From an uncultured Lewinella sp. (GTDB lineage Bacteria > Bacteroidota > Bacteroidia > Chitinophagales > Saprospiraceae), in the NCBI GenBank assembly GCA_938021455.1, contig CALIGP010000203.1, positions 1 to 11,385 on the forward strand: a DNA stretch of 11,385 nucleotides. The letters are read 5' to 3'. Positions 1 to 5,365 of the stretch are shown in pieces. Position 1 is the stretch's first letter, and every line of letters starts with the position of its first letter. Under the pieces are notes generated by a model, which was given only the letters and a program-made list of their open reading frames with translations, was not told where the DNA came from and ran no database searches. Made by a program: the position numbers and the translations under genes.

Positions 1-458
1 AGGGGGAAGACGCGAAAGTAAGCCGGCATCTTCACCTTCAGCACCGGACAGAGAAGAATCAGTGACTCCGGCTTATTCGTCAGCTTGGCCCAGGACCGTA
101 GAATAACGGAGGTGCCAACGGAAACGCCCAGCAAATGATAAGGGCGTTCGACTAGGTTGAGGAAGCGACTGAGATCATCTGACATGGCCGTTACGGACAG
201 GTCCGGGCTTTCTGTTCTGTACTGTGTTGCTTCCTTCTCCCGGGTTTCAAAATAGAGCACGCGGTGCTTCTGCTGCAGTACTTTGATGAAAGACTTCCAG
301 TGCTTCAGTTTTGCCCGCCAGTTCGCCACGAACACCAGCAGTGGAGCGCCGGCAGGGCCGGGAAAAGACACCACCCGGTTGTTCACCTCTCCATTAGCGA
401 AGTAATGGATATTGCCCTTTTCCTGAAGGGCTTGTAAGAAAGATTCGGGCTTGTGCAT
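1..458 (-). CDS. alpha/beta hydrolase fold protein, partial (C-terminus beyond window)
   Basis: Reading the minus strand from the ATG at 458 gives 152 codons, open to the window edge, so only the N-terminal part is present. The protein has the usual start of an alpha/beta hydrolase: a hydrophobic strand at about residues 39-46 (APLLVFVANW), a second strand near 66-71 (RVLYFE), and the nucleophile elbow GVSVG at 111-115 with Ser113 as the expected catalytic serine, followed by a helix and another strand (ESLILLCP). The acid and histidine of the triad would lie outside the window. Family members are serine hydrolases (esterases, lipases, thioesterases and others); the substrate cannot be told from this fragment. 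No signal peptide is seen, so it is probably cytoplasmic. There is no Shine-Dalgarno sequence, and no other ATG back to the in-frame stop at 528-530. The mini-ORF at 515-646 ends 56 bases upstream in the same direction and may share its transcript. Confidence 0.8.
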   Translation of the reverse strand, partial: MHKPESFLQALQEKGNIHYFANGEVNNRVVSFPGPAGAPLLVFVANWRAKLKHWKSFIKVLQQKHRVLYFETREKEATQYRTESPDLSVTAMSDDLSRFLNLVERPYHLLGVSVGTSVILRSWAKLTNKPESLILLCPVLKVKMPAYFRVFP

Positions 459-514
459 AACGGGTGGGATGTAGATAAAAGAGGGATGACGGTGAGAAGG
501 AGGTATAGGTTTTT

Positions 515-646
515 CTATCTCAGGTCGTCAATCATCTGGCCCATGAAAGGATTGGCTACGTCATAGTCGGCCCGGAGAATACGGGTAACGGGGCGGAAGA
601 AGATGGCAACGGAAGTAGCGAGGAGGGTGATGGGAAGTACAAGCAT
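515..646 (-). CDS. small membrane protein, 43 aa, unknown function
   Basis: The minus strand from the ATG at 646 to the TAG at 515-517 encodes 43 residues. Residues 1-17 are hydrophobic (MLVLPITLLATSVAIFF), which would make one short membrane helix. An arginine-containing stretch (RPVTRILR) and an acidic/polar tail ending in MIDDLR follow. This hydrophobic-then-basic order predicts a single membrane segment with a cytoplasmic C-terminal tail. I recognise no family. Support for its being real is the coherent membrane-protein composition, clean ATG and stop, and position 56 bases upstream of the hydrolase in the same direction in otherwise empty DNA. Against it are its length and the lack of a ribosome binding site, although the latter is normal for Bacteroidota. 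The frame is open upstream to a TGA near 737 but has no ATG there. It could be a chance ORF. Confidence 0.42.
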   Translation of the reverse strand: MLVLPITLLATSVAIFFRPVTRILRADYDVANPFMGQMIDDLR

Positions 647-696
647 GCGTGTGTTGTTTTGGTGGCAATTGGAAACTGCCAGGTGGTAGTAGTAGC

Positions 697-714
697 CGGG
701 GATAAGTTTCCCCG
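697..714. repeat. 6-bp GC-rich hairpin in the divergent spacer
   Basis: The arms CGGGGA (697-702) and TCCCCG (709-714) are exact reverse complements around a 6-base loop. The hairpin lies about 50 bases upstream of the minus-strand mini-ORF start, so it may sit in that leader RNA. No T-run follows on either strand, so it does not look like a standard intrinsic terminator. Confidence 0.4.
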
Positions 715-756
715 TTTGCTGCTTAATGCAGTTGGATCAACATCCGTTACAGCAAA
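715..756. repeat. 7-bp inverted repeat enclosing a small dyad
   Basis: TTTGCTG (715-721) and CAGCAAA (750-756) are perfect complements. They enclose a 28-base loop that itself holds GTTG-GAT-CAAC (731-741). The repeat directly abuts the hairpin at 697-714. It could be a protein-binding dyad or part of a folded leader; nothing in the sequence decides which. Confidence 0.35.
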
Positions 757-774
757 GCAATTTTTTAAGGATAA

Positions 775-805
775 TTGAGCGGCTGCATTCAGCCGCTTCG
801 CTCAA
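775..805. repeat. nested inverted repeat with two alternative pairings
   Basis: Two mutually exclusive folds can be drawn. One is a compact 8-bp stem, AGCGGCTG (778-785) with CAGCCGCT (790-797), around a CATT loop. The other pairs outer arms TTGAGCG (775-781) and CGCTCAA (799-805), leaving the inner GCTG/CAGC pairing. It lies about 100 bases upstream of the Crp/Fnr-type gene. There is no T-run at either end, so an operator or a structured leader is as likely as a terminator. Confidence 0.4.
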
Positions 806-861
806 CATTCACACTAGGGACGCTTCTGACATTCGAATTCCATAAATGAGAGAACTTTTTT

Positions 862-900
862 TATTTCTGGGTTATCAAGCGCCTATCTCTCCTTAATTTG
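862..900 (+). promoter_or_regulatory. candidate Bacteroidota -7 elements for the Crp/Fnr-type gene
   Basis: Two 7-of-8 matches to the Bacteroidota -7 consensus TAnnTTTG are visible: TATTTCTG at 862-869, which would give a leader of about 30 bases, and TTAATTTG at 893-900, which would start transcription almost at the ATG (905) and give a leaderless or near-leaderless mRNA. Neither has a clear -33 TTTG at the usual distance. Weak evidence. Confidence 0.25.
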
Positions 901-904
901 GACC

Positions 905-1444
905 ATGCTTTCTCCCCTTAGAATCCTCCACGACTACATCAACGAGCACCGGCTCTGGCAAAAAACCATTGTGCTGAAGCGAGGAGACTACCTCCACATG
1001 GCGGACGATGTGGACGACAATATTTATTACGTGGTTGGAGGAACGCTGCAGTCCTTCGTCCTCGTCAACGACGAAGAGCAGATTATCCGCTTTGGCTACG
1101 AAGGGGATTTTTTTACGGCCATAGATTGCTTCATCAGTGGGCAACCAACGATACTGTACGCCCAGGCCATCAGGAAGTGTACCCTGAAGATGATCCGCAA
1201 GTCGGATTACATTGAACACATTGCAGAGCAACCGGAGTTGAGTGACTTATGGCAGAACATAATGTCCTGGATGATCGTCGGTCAGCTGGAGCGGGAAATT
1301 GATTTACTAACGAATGACCCGGCGGAGCGATACCGGCGTGTACTGGAGCGAAGCCCCCGGCTTTTTCAGGAAGTCCCCGCCAAATACATTGCTAATTATT
1401 TGCGGATGACGGCGGAGACGCTGTCGCGGATTCGTCGTCAGTAG
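905..1444 (+). CDS. Crp/Fnr-family transcriptional regulator
   Basis: This 179-residue protein has the architecture of the short Bacteroidota Crp/Fnr regulators. Residues ~20-105 form the cyclic-nucleotide-binding-like beta roll (VLKRGDYLHM, NIYYVVGGTL, IIRFGYEGDFF, then the helix after MIRKSDY). Residues ~110-135 are the long dimerisation helix, and ~137-179 a compact winged-helix DNA-binding end whose recognition region reads VPAKYIANYLRMTAETLSRIRRQ in two adjoining helices. The cAMP-contact signature of E. coli CRP is not evident in the phosphate-binding segment, so the effector is unknown; in this subfamily many members probably bind no cAMP. It lacks the N-terminal cysteines of an Fnr iron-sulfur protein. 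The start is the first ATG in the frame and has no Shine-Dalgarno sequence. A small membrane protein gene starts 56 bases downstream and may be cotranscribed. Targets are unknown; autoregulation through the upstream dyads is possible. Confidence 0.88.
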   Translation: MLSPLRILHDYINEHRLWQKTIVLKRGDYLHMADDVDDNIYYVVGGTLQSFVLVNDEEQIIRFGYEGDFFTAIDCFISGQPTILYAQAIRKCTLKMIRKSDYIEHIAEQPELSDLWQNIMSWMIVGQLEREIDLLTNDPAERYRRVLERSPRLFQEVPAKYIANYLRMTAETLSRIRRQ

Positions 1445-1500
1445 GCTTATGCTTGTCGACAATCCTTTCAGGGAGTTGCTATCAAGCCTATTTTCCAACT

Positions 1501-1959
1501 ATGATTGACCCACTCTTTCTAAAAATTCAGGCCATTGCGCTGGCCATTGCGATCATTCCTTTCGCCATCGGGATGTGGTATTATCGCCGAGATAGACGAA
1601 TTGACAAGACAGGAGGCAGGGCAGCAGGCACAATCACAAAGGTTTATTCTCAGCCGAAGATCCCCGAGATGAAACAAGGTCCGATAGTACGCGAAGGCCG
1701 CGACGCCCTGCATCAGTACATCGTACACTACGTTTGTCGGCATGGTTACAACCGTACGCTAGACGTTTTTGAATCTGGACTCAAAAGTTATAAAGAAGAC
1801 GAGTCCATCGAAGTCGCCTACTTGCTAGAGAATGCGGCAATTGCCCAACTGACATCTGATCTTTATACTTCAGCTTACTTTTCCTTTTCAATTGCCGGAT
1901 TGATCTTCACGGCTCCTTTATTACTGACGCTCTTTTTCAGAGCATTCTTCGGTGCTTAG
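1501..1959 (+). CDS. DUF3592-like small two-helix membrane protein
   Basis: From the ATG at 1501 the product is 152 residues. It has a membrane helix at about 8-27 (QAIALAIAIIPFAIGMWYY), a positively charged segment (RRDRRIDK) that should stay cytoplasmic, a soluble beta-rich middle (~40-120) and a second membrane helix at ~126-148. The middle segment shows the pattern known from DUF3592 proteins: GTITKVYSQ, then a tyrosine-rich strand (YIVHYVCRHGYNRT), then a strand of the kind usually ending in a V-x-Y motif (IEVAYLLENAAIAQL). Assignment to that family is by pattern only. Its role is unknown. A TTG at 1453 would add 16 residues, but the ATG puts the membrane helix at the usual distance from the N-terminus. 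It follows the Crp/Fnr gene by 56 bases with no promoter that I can see, so cotranscription is likely. Confidence 0.7.
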   Translation: MIDPLFLKIQAIALAIAIIPFAIGMWYYRRDRRIDKTGGRAAGTITKVYSQPKIPEMKQGPIVREGRDALHQYIVHYVCRHGYNRTLDVFESGLKSYKEDESIEVAYLLENAAIAQLTSDLYTSAYFSFSIAGLIFTAPLLLTLFFRAFFGA

Positions 1960-1967
1960 CTAAATTC

Positions 1968-1992
1968 TTGCGTCAAATCAAGATTCACGCAA
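1968..1992. repeat. imperfect hairpin after the DUF3592-like gene
   Basis: TTGCGT (1968-1973) pairs with ACGCAA (1987-1992), and inside them AATC (1976-1979) pairs with GATT (1982-1985), with a small internal loop between the two stems. It begins 8 bases after the stop codon, where a terminator is expected, but no T-run follows. It could be a weak terminator or an mRNA 3'-end stabiliser. Confidence 0.3.
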
Positions 1993-2039
1993 TTCAGCGG
2001 CCAGAACTTTGCGGTATACTTTAACCAAAACAGTACCCG

Positions 2040-2594
2040 ATGAAAGCCCGCTCCGCCCAGGACCTCCTCGCCCAACTAACCGAACGCACCCAAAGCAACC
2101 TGGCTGCCGGCCGTGAATTCCTTGCACTAGACGACGCCACCTTGCACCTGCGTCCGCGCCCAGATGCCTGGAATGCCCTGGAAAATTTCGCCCACCTGAA
2201 TTACTACGGTGATTATTACTTGCCAGAAATTCGTAAGCAGATTGCCGCTACGAAGCATCGCTCTGACACCGCTACTTTCACCTCTTCCTGGCTCGGCAAT
2301 TACTTCGCCGCAGGCATGAAGCCCGGTCCGCAGACGCGTAAGATCAACACCTTCAAAAAAGCCAATCCCGTAAACTTTGATCCGGTACCGGATCGCTCCG
2401 CCATCGAAGAATTCATCCGCCAGCAGGAGGAAATGCTGGAACTACTCCAACTCGCCAGCGACGTAGATCTGACGCGGACCAAAACGGGCACCAGCCTCTC
2501 AGAATTCGTCCGTCTTCGGCTAGGGGATACGCTTAGAGTGGTGATTTATCACAACTGGCGGCATGTGGAACAAGCGCGGCGGGCCATAAGTTAA
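2040..2594 (+). CDS. DinB/YfiT-like four-helix-bundle protein
   Basis: The 184-residue product matches the DinB-like superfamily in length, helix pattern and metal-site histidines. Early in the protein is the family hallmark, a tryptophan-containing turn leading into a helix with a histidine (DAWNALENFAHLNYYGDYY, residues 42-60, His52). Near the C-terminus is the second half of the site, YHNWRHVEQ (170-178, His171 and His175). These three histidines are the expected divalent-metal ligands. Members are mostly uncharacterised or act as thiol transferases using bacillithiol or mycothiol; which applies here cannot be told. No signal peptide is present, so it is cytoplasmic. The start is the ATG at 2040, without a Shine-Dalgarno sequence. 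The gene is 80 bases downstream of the DUF3592-like gene and converges on prc across a palindrome-filled gap. Confidence 0.8.
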   Translation: MKARSAQDLLAQLTERTQSNLAAGREFLALDDATLHLRPRPDAWNALENFAHLNYYGDYYLPEIRKQIAATKHRSDTATFTSSWLGNYFAAGMKPGPQTRKINTFKKANPVNFDPVPDRSAIEEFIRQQEEMLELLQLASDVDLTRTKTGTSLSEFVRLRLGDTLRVVIYHNWRHVEQARRAIS

Positions 2595-2607
2595 GAGGCT
2601 GGTTGAG

Positions 2608-2719
2608 GGCGGAGGAGCTCCGGCTCCGACCGGGTAAGCGCTTGATTTGGAATATCTTCCGCATTACACGCTCCGGGAGCCTGCGGCCCCGTTCACGGTC
2701 GGAGCTGGAGCTCCTCGCC
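2608..2719. repeat. long imperfect inverted repeat (25-bp arms)
   Basis: The left arm (2608-2632) and right arm (2696-2719) are reverse complements with a single C/T difference and a one-base indel. Both contain GGAGCTCC-type palindromic DNA and the GTCGGAGC core. They flank about 63 bases that hold another small dyad (GCTCCGGGAGC near 2670-2680). The element starts 13 bases after the DinB-like stop codon. It is far longer than a normal terminator and has no T-run. It resembles a REP/BIME or MITE-like intergenic palindrome. Whether it recurs in the genome cannot be seen from one copy. Confidence 0.65.
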
Positions 2720-2727
2720 CCAAACGA

Positions 2728-2761
2728 CTTCGCCTCCGGTAAATCATTACCGGAGGCGAAG
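2728..2761. terminator. 15-bp perfect hairpin between convergent genes
   Basis: CTTCGCCTCCGGTAA (2728-2742) and TTACCGGAGGCGAAG (2747-2761) pair perfectly around a 4-base ATCA loop. Its place between the convergent DinB-like and prc genes suits a bidirectional terminator. It lacks the T-run of a standard intrinsic terminator on both strands, so it could instead be a repeat unit belonging to the neighbouring palindrome. The structure is certain; the function is inferred. Confidence 0.55.
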
Positions 2762-2790
2762 CCTACAAGCCACGAAGCGGCGTCTACAAA

Positions 2791-2817
2791 GGAAAGGGAG
2801 CGAAGCAGATCCTTTCC
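2791..2817 (-). terminator. possible prc terminator hairpin
   Basis: On the minus strand, 2 bases after the prc stop codon, GGAAAGG (2817-2811) pairs with CCTTTCC (2797-2791) across a 13-base loop, and TTTGT follows. The stem is short and the loop long, so it is a weak candidate. Confidence 0.3.
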
Positions 2818-2819
2818 GC

Positions 2820-4928
2820 CTATTCCAGCTCTCTCATATCCGCAATAATGTTCAGCGCCTCCTGGATGTAAACATCCTTGCCAACGCCTTTCTTGAACTC
2901 TTCGTTGCGGGCTTCCTTGCTCTCGTCCACTAGTATCTCTTCCAGGTCGACTTCGATATTGGCAACACCTGCGTTGACAACACCATCGAACATATCCTTA
3001 TACTTCTCGGCTTCCGCTTTGTTGGCTTCGTCCATCGCCTGGTAAGCGCTCAGGGAGAGCGGGTAAGTGTTCCGGTCGCGCTGACGCTTAACCCGTTTGG
3101 CGTTCTCGGCGATCTTCTGGAAAGTAGCGTTAGAGGCTACCCGGTCGTTTGACTTTTCGCGAAGGGTTTCCATGAAGTCGATTTGGTAGACATTCTGACT
3201 GTAGTCAGCGGCTTCGATTTTGGTCCACTTCAGGGGCGCGGTTTGCTGACGCTCACCGGTTTCCAGTAGGGCGCGGCTGTCGGGTAGCACGATGTCGGGT
3301 TCAACGCCGCGTAGCTGGGTAGAACCACCGTTGATGCGGTAAAACTTCTGCATCGTCAGCTTGACGGTACCGAGGGGTTTGATGTCCGTGCGGCCAGGAA
3401 TGGTGCGGTCCAGGTCAATGAAACGCTGAACGGTTCCCTTACCAAAAGTAGAGGTGCTGCCGACAATGACGGCTCGGTTATAGTCCTGCAGGGCCGCCGC
3501 GAGAATCTCACTGGCGGAGGCAGAGTACTGATTAACGAGTACGACCAACGGACCGTCCCAGATCACGCTGGGGTCTTTGTCACGGAGAATTTCCTTCCGA
3601 CCGCCACGGCCAGCCACCTGAACGACGGGCCCTTCGGGGATGAAGAATCCAGTCATATCCACTACATCGCGGAGCGAACCGCCACCGTTGTTACGTAGGT
3701 CAAGAACGATGCCGTCTACCTCGCGGTCTTTCAGCTTTTCGAGTTCTATTTTGATGTCTTTGGCACAGAAGCGGCCGTCTTCGTTCTGGAAGTCAGCGTA
3801 GAAGCTTGGCAGGTTGATGTAGCCTACTTTCTCCCCTTCGCCCGCACCGTCAACGATGAGAGACTTTGCAAAGCGATCGTCGATCACCACTACGTCTCGC
3901 ACGATGCTGATCTCCTTGATCGTACCATCGGGCTTTTTGATTTTCAGGAATACAGTGGTTCCTTTTTTACCGCGGATGTACTGCACGACGTCTTCGACGA
4001 GCATGTCCTTGATGTCCACCGCTTCTTCTTCACCTTCCTGACGAACGGCCATGATGAGGTCTTCTTCTTCCAGCTCTTTGGCTTTCCAGGCCGGGCCACC
4101 GACTACGAGGGTAGCAACCTTAGTATAGGTATCGTGATTTTGCAGCGTAGCGCCGATGCCTTCCAGGCGTCCACTGAAGCGGATGTCGAAACTCTCCTTA
4201 TCCTTTGGGCGGTAGTAGCTGGTGTGTGGGTCGAACATGCTGGTAAGCGCGTTCAGGTACTGGCTACGACGCATGGAGAGTTTAGCTTCCCGCATCCGTT
4301 CGAACCAGCCTTCGTAGCGTTCGAGGGTTTTCTTTCGAACTTGTTCTTCCACTTCTTTGACGGAGGGCTTTGTCTTAAGTTCTTCATCTTTTTCGTTCTC
4401 GGCCTGCTTTTGCACGATTTGATTCAGCAGATCCCGGGTGATGTATTCCTCCCAGTAGCTGCGCAGCTCCTTGTCGTTAGCAGCCCATCCGGAATCGTCG
4501 TCCCGAACGGTGATTTCGCCACCACGCTCCAGATCGATGGACTTTTTCAGGATATCCTTAAAGTACTCTTCCGTTTTATCAAGGGAAGCTCCCCAACGCT
4601 CCTGTACCAGGTCAAAAAATTCGTAGCTACCGGTTTTCACCTGCTCGTCGACCATAAACTTGTTGGGCGCGAAGGCAGCAATGTCGTCCTGCGTAAAAAA
4701 CAGTCGGGCACCGTCGACGTCGTTGAGGTAATAATCATAGGCTCGACCGGAGAAATCGTCATCGATTTGCATCGGCTGATAATGAAAGCGAGCCAGGTTC
4801 TGCATCATCGTCTGGATGATGACGGACTGCTTGTCGCCAGGAGGCGTGGGCTCTGGCAGGTAAGCGGCTAAAAAGCCGAAAAGCGCCATGAAAAGGGCGG
4901 AAAATAGGAGCGTGCCTCTGGATTTCAT
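2820..4928 (-). CDS. prc: carboxy-terminal processing (tail-specific) protease, S41 family
   Basis: This 702-residue protein is a periplasmic tail-specific protease of the Prc/Tsp type, which degrades or trims proteins from their C-termini. Residues 1-25 (MKSRGTLLFSALFMALFGFLAAYLP) form a signal peptide or membrane anchor. A helical N-terminal domain runs to ~235 and contains FDPHTSYY. A PDZ domain lies at ~245-345 (GIGATLQ, then GGPAWKA). The S41 protease core is at ~365-550, with YINLPSFY, GIVLDLRNNGGG, the nucleophile segment SASASEI (Ser471 by alignment with E. coli Prc) and FGKGTVQ with catalytic Lys497. A charged DUF3340-type C-terminal domain follows. Length and order match the long Prc type rather than the shorter CtpA type. 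I chose the ATG at 4928; the frame extends to 4991, but the extra 21 residues are polar and would bury the signal peptide. It is apparently monocistronic, converging on the DinB-like gene. Confidence 0.95.
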   Translation of the reverse strand: MKSRGTLLFSALFMALFGFLAAYLPEPTPPGDKQSVIIQTMMQNLARFHYQPMQIDDDFSGRAYDYYLNDVDGARLFFTQDDIAAFAPNKFMVDEQVKTGSYEFFDLVQERWGASLDKTEEYFKDILKKSIDLERGGEITVRDDDSGWAANDKELRSYWEEYITRDLLNQIVQKQAENEKDEELKTKPSVKEVEEQVRKKTLERYEGWFERMREAKLSMRRSQYLNALTSMFDPHTSYYRPKDKESFDIRFSGRLEGIGATLQNHDTYTKVATLVVGGPAWKAKELEEEDLIMAVRQEGEEEAVDIKDMLVEDVVQYIRGKKGTTVFLKIKKPDGTIKEISIVRDVVVIDDRFAKSLIVDGAGEGEKVGYINLPSFYADFQNEDGRFCAKDIKIELEKLKDREVDGIVLDLRNNGGGSLRDVVDMTGFFIPEGPVVQVAGRGGRKEILRDKDPSVIWDGPLVVLVNQYSASASEILAAALQDYNRAVIVGSTSTFGKGTVQRFIDLDRTIPGRTDIKPLGTVKLTMQKFYRINGGSTQLRGVEPDIVLPDSRALLETGERQQTAPLKWTKIEAADYSQNVYQIDFMETLREKSNDRVASNATFQKIAENAKRVKRQRDRNTYPLSLSAYQAMDEANKAEAEKYKDMFDGVVNAGVANIEVDLEEILVDESKEARNEEFKKGVGKDVYIQEALNIIADMRELE

Positions 4929-4945
4929 AGAGTAGAAATTTGCAT

Positions 4946-4962
4946 CCGGCGGTTTTCGCCGG
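4946..4962 (-). promoter_or_regulatory. hairpin in the prc leader, 17 bases before the start codon
   Basis: CCGGCG (4946-4951) and CGCCGG (4957-4962) pair perfectly around a 5-base loop. In the prc mRNA this strong small stem would end 17 bases before the ATG, close enough to affect ribosome loading. A regulatory role is inference only. Confidence 0.35.
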
Positions 4963-5047
4963 TGGGGGGAGCGGTTTGAGTGGGTAATCACCCGGAAGAA
5001 TACAACGGCAAAACACCCTTAATTATTAGGTGGAAAAGCCCGTTCGA

Positions 5048-5080
5048 CAAATTTAAGTAATCGCTTCCGGACCCGCCAAC
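5048..5080 (-). promoter_or_regulatory. candidate prc promoter (TAnnTTTG type)
   Basis: On the minus strand, TAAATTTG (5055-5048) matches the Bacteroidota -7 consensus TAnnTTTG perfectly. GTTG (5080-5077), a 3-of-4 match to the -33 TTTG, lies 21 bases upstream. Transcription would begin near 5042 and give a leader of about 113 bases that includes the hairpin at 4946-4962. Confidence 0.4.
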
Positions 5081-5365
5081 CCCATACGATGGTGTTTTGT
5101 GCGTACGGGAAGTAAATGTTTGGTAGTGGGCGAGGGTTGAGTCGGGGGGCAACGTGGGCGGATTTTAAGGAGACTTTAAGAGGGAGATAAAGGAGTTGCA
5201 CACCGAGTAGATCAAGCTTTACCGATACAAATTTGGGCGCGGACGCGGGTGCAAGGGGAACGTTTTTAAAAGCAACGGGCCATCCTCTGTCCAGGCCATA
5301 ATTGAACCTGCTATCTTGACAATCCTGATTTCATCACATAAAGATGATGGAGAAATCAAGTTACC

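Larger units (their letters stand above)
4929..5365. other. 437-base spacer between the kinase stop and the prc start
   Basis: I see no convincing gene here. Its prc-proximal part holds a leader hairpin and a promoter candidate, listed separately. The kinase-proximal part (5219-5365) stays open in the kinase frame for 48 codons after the kinase stop and has a weak LytTR-like look, discussed under findings. A 60-codon GTG-started frame at 5019-5201 overlaps the promoter candidate and resembles nothing I know. No clear intrinsic terminator for the kinase was found. Confidence 0.6.

Noticed and set aside
893..1231. 112-codon minus frame antisense to the Crp/Fnr-type gene
   Set aside because: Shadow frame; the plus-strand product has a clear regulator fold.
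1453..1500. TTG start adding 16 residues to the DUF3592-like protein
   Set aside because: The in-frame ATG at 1501 gives the usual short N-terminus before the first membrane helix; the added residues show nothing conserved.
2603..2848. 81-codon plus frame after the DinB-like gene
   Set aside because: It runs through the palindromes and into the 3' end of prc; its arginine- and serine-rich translation is a by-product of the inverted repeats.
4134..4871. 245-codon plus frame antisense to prc
   Set aside because: Shadow of the prc reading frame with no coherent domain; prc has intact catalytic and PDZ motifs.
4929..4991. Upstream ATG extending Prc by 21 residues
   Set aside because: The extension is polar and basic and would place the signal peptide internally; the ATG at 4928 begins exactly at a normal signal peptide.
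5019..5201. 60-codon minus frame starting with GTG between the kinase and prc
   Set aside because: No recognisable motif, non-ATG start, and it overlaps the best promoter candidate for prc.
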